Part shown: piece by piece, positions 8,265 to 16,324 of the stretch
Layout of the letters: every line of letters begins with the position of its first letter
Position numbering within the stretch: the stretch's first letter is position 1
DNA from: Nocardioides albertanoniae
GTDB taxonomy: Bacteria > Actinomycetota > Actinomycetes > Propionibacteriales > Nocardioidaceae
Direction: 5' to 3'
NCBI RefSeq assembly: GCF_006716315.1
Contig: NZ_VFOV01000001.1
Span: forward strand, 3,922,501-3,986,500
DNA length: 64,000 bases
Translations under genes and position numbers: made by a program
Notes under the pieces: generated by a model
Told to the model about the DNA's origin: nothing
Seen by the model: the letters and a program-made list of their open reading frames with translations, nothing else
Database searches by the model: none

Positions 8265-9155
8265 ATGAGCGCTGACACCTCTGTGATGCGAGCCTTCAAC
8301 CGCAGCTACGTACGCCGCGTCGGAGCCCTCGAGGAGTCCTTCCTCGGCAGCGGCCTCCCCTACGGCCACGCCCGGATGCTCCACGAGATCGCCCTCAGCG
8401 CACCGGGCGCGCCCACCGTCCAGGAGCTGCGGATGCGGCTCGGCGGCCTCGACTCCGGCTATGTCAGCCGGATCCTGCGAGCGCTCGAGGGCAACGGCTA
8501 CGTCACGATGCGGTCCGACCCGGCCGACGGCCGGCGGCGTACGGTCGAGCTGACCGGCGACGGCAGGGCCGCCGCCGACGACCTCGACAAGCGCTCCGAG
8601 GATCGCGCGCTGCAGCTGCTCGACCCGCTTACCCAGCGCCAGCGCGACCGGCTCAACGAGGCGCTGGCCACCGCCGACCTGCTCGTGCGGGCCGCCACCA
8701 TCACGATCGATCCGGTAGACCCGCGCGACCCGATCGCCCAGGAGGCGATGGGCCGCTACTTCGCCGAGATCGGCGACCGCTTCGGGTTCACCGTCGGCGA
8801 CGAAGGCTTCGGCGACGACCCCTCGCTGCGCCCGCCCCACGGAGCCTTCTTCGTCGCCGCCAGCGACGGCGCCCCGGTCGCCTCCGGTGCGGTGCGCGAC
8901 TTCGACGGCACCGGTGAGATCAAGCGCATGTGGGTCGACCCGAGCTGGCGCGGCGCCGGCCTCGGCTCCCGGCTGCTCCGCCACCTCGAGGCCGAGGCGC
9001 TGCGACTGGGCCACCAGGTCGTACGCCTCGACACCCGCGACGTGCTCACCGAGGCGATCTCGATGTATGAGCGCGCCGGCTACGAGCGCGTCGAGCGCTA
9101 CAACGACAACCCGCACGCCACCCACTTCTTCGCCAAGTCGCTGACTCAGGCGTAG
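8265..9155 (+). CDS. MarR-family regulator fused to a GNAT acetyltransferase
   Basis: A 296-aa two-domain protein. Residues 1-145 are a MarR winged helix (recognition segment VQELRMRLGGLDSGYVSRILRALEGNGYV, wing MRSDPADGRRRTVELT). Residues 150-296 are a GNAT domain with the acetyl-CoA loop WRGAGLGSRLL and a C-terminal YERAGYERVERYND. This fusion is known in actinobacteria and proteobacteria; one domain probably senses or modifies a small molecule. I chose ATG 8265 because it lies directly behind a leaderless promoter. Its stop overlaps the convergent ribokinase stop by 10 nt. Confidence 0.9.
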   Translation: MSADTSVMRAFNRSYVRRVGALEESFLGSGLPYGHARMLHEIALSAPGAPTVQELRMRLGGLDSGYVSRILRALEGNGYVTMRSDPADGRRRTVELTGDGRAAADDLDKRSEDRALQLLDPLTQRQRDRLNEALATADLLVRAATITIDPVDPRDPIAQEAMGRYFAEIGDRFGFTVGDEGFGDDPSLRPPHGAFFVAASDGAPVASGAVRDFDGTGEIKRMWVDPSWRGAGLGSRLLRHLEAEALRLGHQVVRLDTRDVLTEAISMYERAGYERVERYNDNPHATHFFAKSLTQA

Positions 9156-9985
9156 GTCTCCAACCGGCCCAGCGGCGGCTGGGCGCTCGGGTGGCCCACC
9201 GCCGCCGCCCCGACCGCGCAGGCCGTACGCAGCGCCTGCTCGTCGGGCGTCGACGCCATCAGCGCGAGCGTCAGCGCCGCCGAGAAGGCATCGCCGGCCC
9301 CCACGGAGCTGACCACGTCTGCGCGGGGCGCCGGCACCCGGGCGGTCTCCTCGCCGCGGACGAACATCGCGGCGCCCTGCGCCCCGTAGGTCACCGCCAC
9401 CCGCTCGGCCGCCCGCAGCTCGGGCATCGCGGCCTGCTCGGCCTCGTTGACGATGAACAGGTCGACCCGCTCGATCAGCTCCGGCGCGATCGCGGCGGCC
9501 GGGGCTGCGTTGACCACCACGAGACCGGGTGCGCTCGCGGCGACGGCCGCGACTACCTCGATCGGCAGCTCGAGCTGCATCAGCACGGCCTCCGACCCAC
9601 TGATCTCCACGCCGTCGGCGACCACGTCGGCGTTGGCGCCGCCGCAGACCACGATCTGGTTCTCCCCCGCCGCGTCGACCGCGATCAGGGCCGTGCCGGT
9701 GGCCGAGCCGAGGCTGCGTACGCCGCCGACATCGACCCCCGCTGCCCGGATCGTCTCGAGCGCCCAGGCCCCGTCAGCGTCGTCGCCGACAGCTCCGACC
9801 ATCCGCACCCGGGCGCCCAGCCGGCTCGCGGCGACGGCCTGGTTGGCGCCCTTCCCGCCGACGTCGCGGCGCAGCCGCCCACCGGCGACGGTCTCCCCGG
9901 CTCGAGGGAGCCGTTCGATGGTCGCGGTCAGATCGACGTTGATGCTTCCGACGACGACCAGGTCGTGAGGTGGGCGTGAGGTCAC
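9146..9985 (-). CDS. rbsK: Ribokinase-family sugar/nucleoside kinase
   Basis: PfkB-fold kinase, 279 aa, expected to phosphorylate ribose or a nucleoside. The N-terminus VVGSINVDL, the glycine motif GGKGANQAVAASRLGA and the catalytic SVGAGDAFSAAL (anion hole and base Asp) are present. I chose GTG 9985 because the fold starts at DLVVVGSINVD; this leaves 8 nt from the stop of the PRTase/TRSP gene upstream, so the two are likely co-translated. That context suggests the substrate may be the ribosylated product of the neighbouring enzyme rather than free ribose. No ribose transporter or isomerase is nearby. Confidence 0.82.
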   Translation of the reverse strand: MTSRPPHDLVVVGSINVDLTATIERLPRAGETVAGGRLRRDVGGKGANQAVAASRLGARVRMVGAVGDDADGAWALETIRAAGVDVGGVRSLGSATGTALIAVDAAGENQIVVCGGANADVVADGVEISGSEAVLMQLELPIEVVAAVAASAPGLVVVNAAPAAAIAPELIERVDLFIVNEAEQAAMPELRAAERVAVTYGAQGAAMFVRGEETARVPAPRADVVSSVGAGDAFSAALTLALMASTPDEQALRTACAVGAAAVGHPSAQPPLGRLETYA

Positions 9986-9993
9986 CGGCTCAG

Positions 9994-12456
9994 TCAAGCA
10001 CCCTTGCTCACGGCGACGGCCCCGCCCTGCACGCCTGCTGACCGGACCAGCCCGACGCACGCGTAGGGCAGGTCGGTGACCCGCTCCACCGGCACGCCGC
10101 GCTCCTGGGCGAGCCTCTTGACGTGCGCGACGTCGGCGTCGCGCGCGGGGTTGACCAGGATCTTCGAGAGCTCGCCGTGCAGCAGCATCCAGGTGGTGGC
10201 TCCCACTCCGGGCTTGAGGTGGTCGAGGTCGCCGACCCCGAACTTCTCGGCGAGCGTCTCGACGGCGTCCCAGCCGGCCCAGGTGGCGGTGTGGTCACCG
10301 CCGAGATGGGCATCGATGTCACGCATGATCCGGGTGCGCACGATCGGGAACCGCGCCGCGATCATGTCGATGAACTTCTTCGACACGTCTGCCGACGCGA
10401 GGTCGGGGTAGAACATCGCGCCGTGGAAGTCGTTGGGGCCGGTCAGGTCGTCGTCGATGATCGTCTGAGAGACCAGCCCCGCCACCGTCGCGTTCAGGCA
10501 GGCCGCCGGGATCAGGAAGTCGTCGCGGGTGCCGTAGGTCGAGACCGCGCGACCCGGGTCGGCCAGCACGGCGAGCTCCGGAGAGAACGGCGAGGAGAGA
10601 TGGGCGTGCAGCGTCGCGTTGGCCTTCTCCACCGAGGAGGCCAGCTCGCGGGCGATCGCGCCCTTGCCGGTCCAGCCGTCGACGAACATCACGTGGGCAG
10701 GGTCGTGGTGAGCGGCCAGATAGGCCAGCGCGGTCTCGTCGACGCCACGACCGGGCACGATGGAGAGCGCGTAGTGGGGCAGGTCGAGCCCGTGCACCCG
10801 TTGGGCCCAACGCCGCATCAGCACACCGATCGGGGTGCCCGTGCGCGCCAGCGAGACCAGCACCGCGTCCGGCCCGCGCCGCGCGAGCACCTGCTCGGTG
10901 ACCAGGCCGACGGCGTAGGCGACCCGCTCGGCCGAACCGCTCAGCGCGGTGGCGAAGAGCTCCTGATGGGCCTCGTCGGGCTGCCCCTCGACCGGCAGCG
11001 GCCCCGCGGCGGTCTCGGGGTCGGCGCCGGAGAGATCCTTGAGCAGCCAGGCGACGTCGTCGCGCTCGTAGGAGCTGAAGGCGGGACCACGCAGCGGCGC
11101 CGGCAGCTGCCGGGCCGGCTGGTCGTGGCGAGGCTCCGGCTTGTGGGCCGGGATGGTCACGACCACCACCCGCGGCGAGATCCGGGCCAGCTGGTCGACC
11201 AGCCCGCCCTTCTCGTGCAGGGCCGGAGTGTCGGCAGGCTCGTCGACGACGAGCACGATCGCGGCGTACGCCCCCTCGCGCAGGTTGTAGGCATACCGCC
11301 GGCCACCCTCGTCGGCAGTGTCGTCGTCGGCACCGTCGGCGCCGTCGACATCACCCGCGGCAGGGGCGTCATGGGCGGGGAAGCTGAGCGCGGTGCGGAT
11401 CGCGTATCCCGGGTCGTCGACCTCGAGCACCGGCGAGCGCGTGGTGGTCGAGAAGGTGATCTCGTGGCGACGCCCCTCGGCCGCACGCCGGTCGGCCAGC
11501 GCGGAGGCGATCCGCAACGGGGCGTACATCAGCTCCTCGGTGCCGAGGACGTGCACCGGGCCGTCTGGGATGCGCCCGGCCACGGCCGCCGCGGTCACCG
11601 TGACGGCCGACTCGTAGATGGAGCCGCTGACCGAGAAGCCGTGGCGGCCACCCTCGGGCACGGCTCGCGGCCACGTCGCCACGACCTGCACGACGTCTCC
11701 GCGGGGGCGCTCGGCGTGGTCGACACCGGCCAGCTGTCGCAGGTTCTCCACGGTGTCGATGAGCCGGTTGCCGTGGTCGGCGAGATTGTCGGGAAGGTCG
11801 ATCTCGCCCGTGGCGAGGGAGACGACGCTCAGGCTCGCGCCCAGCCGCTTGACCGATCGCTCCATCTTGGCGCGATGGTCGGCCGAGCGCAGATCGATGA
11901 GCGTCGCCACGACGTAGTGCTTGCGCGGGAACTTCCTGTGCAGCGTGCGGAGCGTGGTGAGCACCGTCTTGCCGGTCGTGAGCTCGTCGTCGACGAGCAC
12001 GAGCGTCTCGGCTCGGCCGAGGAAGCCCGGGTCGGAGGGCAGCAGCTGGTGGGAGCTCGCCACCGAGTGGGTCTCCTCGAAGTCACCGACGGACTCGATG
12101 CCGTCGACGACGCGACGGGTGGAGTGCAGATACGGGGCACCGACCGCGTCGGCGACCAGGTGGCCGAGGGCGGTCGCGGTCTCGGCATAGCCGAGCACCA
12201 CGGCGTTGCCCGTCACGGCTGCGCGCGCCTTCGCGCCCAGGCGGTGTCCGGCCTCGGTCACCAGGCGCGGATCGGTGGGGACGTGCTTACCGAGGACGGA
12301 GGAGACGAGAAGCTGTGCGCGACGGGGGTTGCGGCGTACGGCGAGGCCGACCATGTCGGTGAGCATCATGCCGTTCGGCGCCTCGGTGGTGCGCAGACGC
12401 ACGCCCAGACGCTCGGCCACCCAGTTGCCTGACCAGCCGTTCGATTCGTCTCTCAC
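9994..12456 (-). CDS. Four-domain PRTase-TRSP-PRTase-PELOTA fusion (Ter-associated biosynthesis)
   Basis: An 820-aa protein combining modules that are often separate genes in tellurite-resistance (Ter) loci. Residues about 10-245 form a phosphoribosyltransferase domain with GYAETATALG (89-98) and the PRPP loop LVLVDDELTTGKT. Residues about 250-440 resemble the TRSP domain (VLGTEELMYAPLRIASAL), interrupted by an Asp/Ala-rich insert near 363-386. Residues about 455-715 form the second PRTase domain (LVSLARTGTPIGVLMRR, FVDGWTGKGAIARELA). Residues about 735-805 look like a PELOTA RNA-binding-like domain. Published genome analysis of Ter systems proposed that such enzymes make a nucleoside-like metabolite. 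Starts at GTG 12456. Confidence 0.82.
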   Translation of the reverse strand: MRDESNGWSGNWVAERLGVRLRTTEAPNGMMLTDMVGLAVRRNPRRAQLLVSSVLGKHVPTDPRLVTEAGHRLGAKARAAVTGNAVVLGYAETATALGHLVADAVGAPYLHSTRRVVDGIESVGDFEETHSVASSHQLLPSDPGFLGRAETLVLVDDELTTGKTVLTTLRTLHRKFPRKHYVVATLIDLRSADHRAKMERSVKRLGASLSVVSLATGEIDLPDNLADHGNRLIDTVENLRQLAGVDHAERPRGDVVQVVATWPRAVPEGGRHGFSVSGSIYESAVTVTAAAVAGRIPDGPVHVLGTEELMYAPLRIASALADRRAAEGRRHEITFSTTTRSPVLEVDDPGYAIRTALSFPAHDAPAAGDVDGADGADDDTADEGGRRYAYNLREGAYAAIVLVVDEPADTPALHEKGGLVDQLARISPRVVVVTIPAHKPEPRHDQPARQLPAPLRGPAFSSYERDDVAWLLKDLSGADPETAAGPLPVEGQPDEAHQELFATALSGSAERVAYAVGLVTEQVLARRGPDAVLVSLARTGTPIGVLMRRWAQRVHGLDLPHYALSIVPGRGVDETALAYLAAHHDPAHVMFVDGWTGKGAIARELASSVEKANATLHAHLSSPFSPELAVLADPGRAVSTYGTRDDFLIPAACLNATVAGLVSQTIIDDDLTGPNDFHGAMFYPDLASADVSKKFIDMIAARFPIVRTRIMRDIDAHLGGDHTATWAGWDAVETLAEKFGVGDLDHLKPGVGATTWMLLHGELSKILVNPARDADVAHVKRLAQERGVPVERVTDLPYACVGLVRSAGVQGGAVAVSKGA

Positions 12457-12670
12457 CTGTGTGACCCCATCCCCCTATGCCTCGGACCTGGCTCAACCGT
12501 ACGTACCCCACCCAGGTGCACACGGTTGGGATGCTCCGAGACATCCCTGATCGTGAGCCAGTCCACGTTGTCGCGTCCCATGTTGGCCCTTATTCACCGG
12601 TTTGACCACCGCCTGTGACCCACCTGTTCTGTTCTGCCGTCGTCCCGAGCGGGACATCGGTCCCAAAAAT

Positions 12671-12711
12671 AGAACATGTTCTTGTGCCTGGCGGCGAGGT
12701 GCCCATAGGTT
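12671..12711 (+). promoter_or_regulatory. Leaderless promoter of the GH5 gene with a palindrome over the -35
   Basis: TTGTGC (12682-12687), an 18-nt spacer and TAGGTT (12706-12711) form a plausible promoter; the -10 ends 7 nt before ATG 12719. AGAACATGTTCT (12671-12682) is a perfect 12-bp palindrome touching the -35, placed where a regulator could act. Confidence 0.5.
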
Positions 12712-12718
12712 CTGGGGT

Positions 12719-14218
12719 ATGCCTCGCCGCTCGGGAACCCGCCGTCTCCTCGTCCTCGTGGCGACACTCGCCGCCCTCGGTGGCTCGCTACCGGCCGCCG
12801 CTGCCGAAGCGACGGAACCGACAGAGCCGAAGACGGAGCCCGCGCCGGACGACCGGACACCGGCGCTGTCGCGAGAAGGGCGCTGGCTGGTCGACCAGCA
12901 CGGCCGCGTCGTGCTGGTGCACGGCCAGAACCTCGTCTGGAAGCACGATCCGTACGTGCCGCCCGACTCCCCCGAGGGCTTCACCGAGCAGGACGCGGAG
13001 TGGCTGGCGGAGCACGGCTTCAACGGCGCCCGGATCGGCACCCTGTGGGCGGGCGTGACCCCGGAGGCGCCCGGCGAGGTCGACGAGGACTATCTCGACG
13101 ACTGGCAGCGGGTGATCGACCTGCTCGCCGACGAGGGCATCTGGATGCAGTACGACTTCCACCAGGACATGTGGCACGAGACCTACGGCGGCGAGGGCGT
13201 GCCCGACTGGGCGGCGAAGCGCCCGGCGCCCTACAACCTGCATCCGCCGATCAAGCTGCCGTTCCCCGCCGGTTACATCACCCCCGAACTGGCGACGGTC
13301 TACGACCACTTCTTCGCCAACCGCGGCGGCCTCCTCGACGGCTGGGCGGCCGCGTGGGGCGCGGTGGCGCAGCGGTGGGGCGACCAGCCCTACTCGATGG
13401 GCTACGACCTGATGAACGAGCCGTGGTCGGGGCGTGAGTGGGTCACCTGCCCGCTGACCGGCTGCCGGAGCACCTATGCGAAGGAGATGCAGCCGGCGTA
13501 CGAGAAGGCGTTGGCGGCCATCCGGAAGTCCGACCCGGACGGGATCGGCTGGTTCGAGCCGGAGGTGCTGGCCAACCAGACCGGGAAGTCCTACTTCGGC
13601 CCGGTCGCGGGCGAGGACCAGGTCGGCTTCTCCTGGCACAGCTACTGCCCCTTCGGCTACCTCGACTCCCAGGGCATCCCGGTCGGCGTCGGCCAGTGCA
13701 AGAGCTATGCCGCGACCCACAACCAGGCAGCGCTCGACCAGGCCGAGAAGATGAACGGCACCAGCCTGCTCTCCGAGTTCGGCGCGACCGACAACACCGA
13801 GCTGCTCACCATCGACACCGCAGCCGCCGACGACAGCTTCGCCTCCTGGATGCACTGGGCCTACAAGCACTGGGGCGACCCGACGACCGCCGACGGCGCC
13901 CAGGGCATGTTCACCGACGACGCCGACCTCTCGACCGTGAAACCCGACAAGCTGCGTACGTTGGTCCGCACCTATCCGCAGGCCACGGCCGGCACCCCGG
14001 TCGACCTCTCCTTCGACCCCGACACCGGCGCGTTCAGCTACACCTACGAGCCGGCCACCGACATCGAGGAGCCGACCGAGATCTTCGTCAGCCCGCTCCA
14101 CTACCCCGACGGGCCCGACATCTTCGTCGACGGTGGCAAGGTCGTCGGCACCGCCGACCACCACCGGATCCTGGTGGAGCCGGACGGCTCCGACCAGGTC
14201 ACGGTCACGATCAAGTAG
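12719..14218 (+). CDS. Secreted GH5 glycosidase, endoglycoceramidase-like
   Basis: A 499-aa exported glycoside hydrolase. Residues 1-29 form a signal peptide, followed by a Thr/Glu/Pro-rich linker to about residue 46 and a (beta/alpha)8 barrel. The acid/base Glu234 lies in GYDLMNEPW and the nucleophile Glu353 in LLSEFGATD, the two hallmark GH5 motifs; QYDFHQDMWHE and the extended loop with paired cysteines (CPLTGC) resemble bacterial endoglycoceramidases. A beta-sandwich tail occupies about 425-499. Likely substrates are glycolipids or glycosides with a hydrophobic aglycone. The stop abuts the convergent terC stop with no spacer. Confidence 0.85.
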   Translation: MPRRSGTRRLLVLVATLAALGGSLPAAAAEATEPTEPKTEPAPDDRTPALSREGRWLVDQHGRVVLVHGQNLVWKHDPYVPPDSPEGFTEQDAEWLAEHGFNGARIGTLWAGVTPEAPGEVDEDYLDDWQRVIDLLADEGIWMQYDFHQDMWHETYGGEGVPDWAAKRPAPYNLHPPIKLPFPAGYITPELATVYDHFFANRGGLLDGWAAAWGAVAQRWGDQPYSMGYDLMNEPWSGREWVTCPLTGCRSTYAKEMQPAYEKALAAIRKSDPDGIGWFEPEVLANQTGKSYFGPVAGEDQVGFSWHSYCPFGYLDSQGIPVGVGQCKSYAATHNQAALDQAEKMNGTSLLSEFGATDNTELLTIDTAAADDSFASWMHWAYKHWGDPTTADGAQGMFTDDADLSTVKPDKLRTLVRTYPQATAGTPVDLSFDPDTGAFSYTYEPATDIEEPTEIFVSPLHYPDGPDIFVDGGKVVGTADHHRILVEPDGSDQVTVTIK

Positions 14219-15229
14219 TCACATGTTGCGGGGGCCGGTGGCGTCGTCGCGCTCGGTCTCCGACATGCTGCGCGACTTCAGCAGGCTCAGCACGGTGGTG
14301 ATCGCCAGGATGCCGATGATGACGCTCAGCGAGACGCCGATGGAGATCTCGGGCGCCCACCCGACGTGGTGGCCGCCGTTGATGAAGGGCAGCTCGTTCT
14401 CGTGCAGCGCGTGGAAGACGAGCTTGACCCCGATGAAGCCGAGCAGGATGGCCAGGCCGTAGGACAGGTAGACCAGGCGCTCGAGCAGGTCGCCGATGAG
14501 GAAGTAGAGCTGACGCAGACCCATCAGCGCGAAGATGTTGGCGGTCAGCACCAGGTAGGCCTCGTTGGTCAGGCCGTAGATCGCCGGGATCGAGTCGAGC
14601 GCGAAGAGCAGGTCGGTGGTGCCCAGCGCGCAGATGACGATGAACATCGGGGTCGCCATCCGCTTGCCGTTCTCACGGATGAACATCTTGGCGCTGTTGA
14701 ACTCCGAGGTGAGCGGGATGCGCCCGGAGAGGAACCGCACGATGGCCGGCTCCTCGAAGTCGTCCTCGTCCTCGCCACCCTCGAGCGCGAGCTTGACCGC
14801 GGTGTAGATGAGGAACGCACCGAACAGGTAGAAGACCCAGCTGAAGTTGTTGATCGCGGCCGCGCCGACACCGATGAAGATGCCGCGGAAGACCAGCGCC
14901 AAGATGATGCCGATGAGCAGCGCCTTCTGCTGATAGCGCCGTGGCACGGAGAACTTCGACATGATGATGATGAAGATGAACAGGTTGTCGACCGAGAGCG
15001 AATACTCCGTCAGCCAGCCCGCGAAGAACTCCGTGCCGTACTTCGGGCCGGAGAACACGTAGACACCGATGCCGAACAGCACTGCCAGACCGATGTAGAG
15101 ACCCAGCGCGACGATCAGCTCGCGACGCGACGGCTCGTGCGGCCGTCGGCCGATGACGAGTACGTCGACGAGCAGCACGGCACTGGCCAGGCCGATGGTC
15201 AACCACCAGATGAGTGGAGAGACGTCCAC
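14219..15229 (-). CDS. TerC-family integral membrane protein
   Basis: A 336-aa protein with about nine hydrophobic helices. TEYSLSVDNLFIFIII and LLFALDSIPAI carry the membrane-embedded acidic residues conserved in TerC, which belongs to the LysE-type superfamily; family members are implicated in metal ion (notably manganese) export and tellurite resistance. A charged loop EDEDDFEEPA lies near mid-protein. It starts at GTG 15229 with an AAGGAG ribosome site 8-10 nt upstream. It is divergent from terD across a 191-bp intergenic region, so the two are probably co-regulated. Confidence 0.93.
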   Translation of the reverse strand: MDVSPLIWWLTIGLASAVLLVDVLVIGRRPHEPSRRELIVALGLYIGLAVLFGIGVYVFSGPKYGTEFFAGWLTEYSLSVDNLFIFIIIMSKFSVPRRYQQKALLIGIILALVFRGIFIGVGAAAINNFSWVFYLFGAFLIYTAVKLALEGGEDEDDFEEPAIVRFLSGRIPLTSEFNSAKMFIRENGKRMATPMFIVICALGTTDLLFALDSIPAIYGLTNEAYLVLTANIFALMGLRQLYFLIGDLLERLVYLSYGLAILLGFIGVKLVFHALHENELPFINGGHHVGWAPEISIGVSLSVIIGILAITTVLSLLKSRSMSETERDDATGPRNM

Positions 15230-15363
15230 GGAGGGACTCCTTTTGGTCGTGAAGGCAGAGCGGTTGTTCTCATGGGGAAGATTAGGCGACCGAGGGCTAA
15301 ACCTTCGAAGCGCAGTGCCCTCGAGGTCGTCGCGTCGATAATCTAGGGTTGTTCTGTCCCTGC

Positions 15364-15405
15364 GTCGTCCCAGCCCCGTGTCGTCCCGGCCCCGTGTCGT
15401 CCCAG
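15364..15405 (+). repeat. 16-nt tandem repeat in the terC-terD intergenic region
   Basis: GTCGTCCCAGCCCCGT (15364-15379) is repeated with one change at 15380-15395 and in part at 15396-15405. It lies between a possible -10 box TAGGGT (15344-15349) and the GGAGG ribosome site of terD, so it would fall in the 5' untranslated region or act as a protein-binding array. Confidence 0.65.
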
Positions 15406-15420
15406 TCTTCGGAGGATCTG

Positions 15421-15993
15421 ATGTCCACCTCGCTCGCCAAGGGGCAGTCGGTCTCGCTCACCTCGGGTGAGGAGAGCATGACGCACGTGCGGATGGCGCT
15501 GGGGTGGGACGCGGTCCGCCACGGCTTCTTCGGCGGGCTCCGCGGCGCCGACGTCGACATGGACGCCTCCGCGATCCTCTACGACGCCGCCGGCTCCCAC
15601 ATCGACCAGGCGTGGTTCCGCCAGCTCAGGTCGAAGGACGGATCCGTGGTGCACACCGGCGACAACCGCACCGGAGCCGGTGACGGCGACGACGAGTCGA
15701 TCGTCGTCCAGCTCGACCGGCTGCCCGCCGAGGTCGCTCAGATCGTCTTCACGATCAACTCGTTCACCGGGCAGAGCTTCGCCCAGATCCAGAACGCGTT
15801 CTGCCGTCTCGTCGACGAGAGCACCCACACCGAGATCGCCCGCTTCGATCTGAGCCAGTCAGGACCGCACACCGCGGAGATCATGGCCAAGGTCAGCCGC
15901 GACGGGCACGGCTGGGCGATGACCGCCATCGGCGCGATCGGCAACGGGCGTACGTTCCAGGACCTGTTGCCGGCGATCGCGCCGACGCTCTGA
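15421..15993 (+). CDS. TerD-family stress-response protein
   Basis: A 190-aa calcium-binding TerD/CABP-type protein. It starts MSTSLAKGQSVSL and carries VDMDASAILYD and the acidic loop GDNRTGAGDGDDE, the canonical Ca2+ ligands of the family, followed by VFTINSFTGQSF. TerD proteins are cytoplasmic and linked to tellurite, oxidative and phage stress. ATG 15421 has a GGAGG ribosome site 5 nt upstream. With the divergent terC and the PRTase/TRSP fusion 3 kb away it forms the Ter-like region of this window. Confidence 0.95.
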   Translation: MSTSLAKGQSVSLTSGEESMTHVRMALGWDAVRHGFFGGLRGADVDMDASAILYDAAGSHIDQAWFRQLRSKDGSVVHTGDNRTGAGDGDDESIVVQLDRLPAEVAQIVFTINSFTGQSFAQIQNAFCRLVDESTHTEIARFDLSQSGPHTAEIMAKVSRDGHGWAMTAIGAIGNGRTFQDLLPAIAPTL

Positions 15994-16003
15994 CGGTTCC
16001 GAG

Positions 16004-16279
16004 CTAGCGCTTGGCCCGCTTGATCTCGTCCTTGGCGGCCTGCGTGGCGATCGCCTCGGCCTTGGCCTCCTCGCCGAAGACGCCCTCGGCCTTCGCCTTC
16101 TCGACCTTCTTGAACTGGCGCAGCAGGCTCCAGCCGATCAGCGCGACAGCGACGCAGAGAGCGATGAAGATCGCGAAGGCGGTCCAGCCGGCCACGATGT
16201 CCTTGTCCTGCGGAGGAGTGGGCTCGGGGGCGGGCTGGGAGGTGTGAAGTGACTGCGTCGTCATCGGGAGGCCGGACAT
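16004..16279 (-). CDS. Small single-span membrane protein of unknown function
   Basis: A 91-aa protein I do not recognise. A Pro-rich N-terminus (about residues 1-28) is followed by one transmembrane helix (AGWTAFAIFIALCVAVALIGWSLL) and a basic/acidic amphipathic tail rich in Lys, Glu and Ala that looks like a coiled coil. The start is either ATG 16279 or ATG 16264. It is convergent with terD (10-nt gap) and lies just downstream of mca in the same direction, which makes cotranscription with mca possible. Confidence 0.72.
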   Translation of the reverse strand: MSGLPMTTQSLHTSQPAPEPTPPQDKDIVAGWTAFAIFIALCVAVALIGWSLLRQFKKVEKAKAEGVFGEEAKAEAIATQAAKDEIKRAKR

Positions 16280-16324
16280 AGGGGCATTGTCTCACCCCTA
16301 CCTGAGACACACCCAGGCGGCGGC

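Noticed and set aside
15230..15420. yybP-ykoY manganese riboswitch before terC
   Set aside because: The conserved loop sequences of this riboswitch were not found; the region looks like an ordinary divergent promoter with a tandem repeat.
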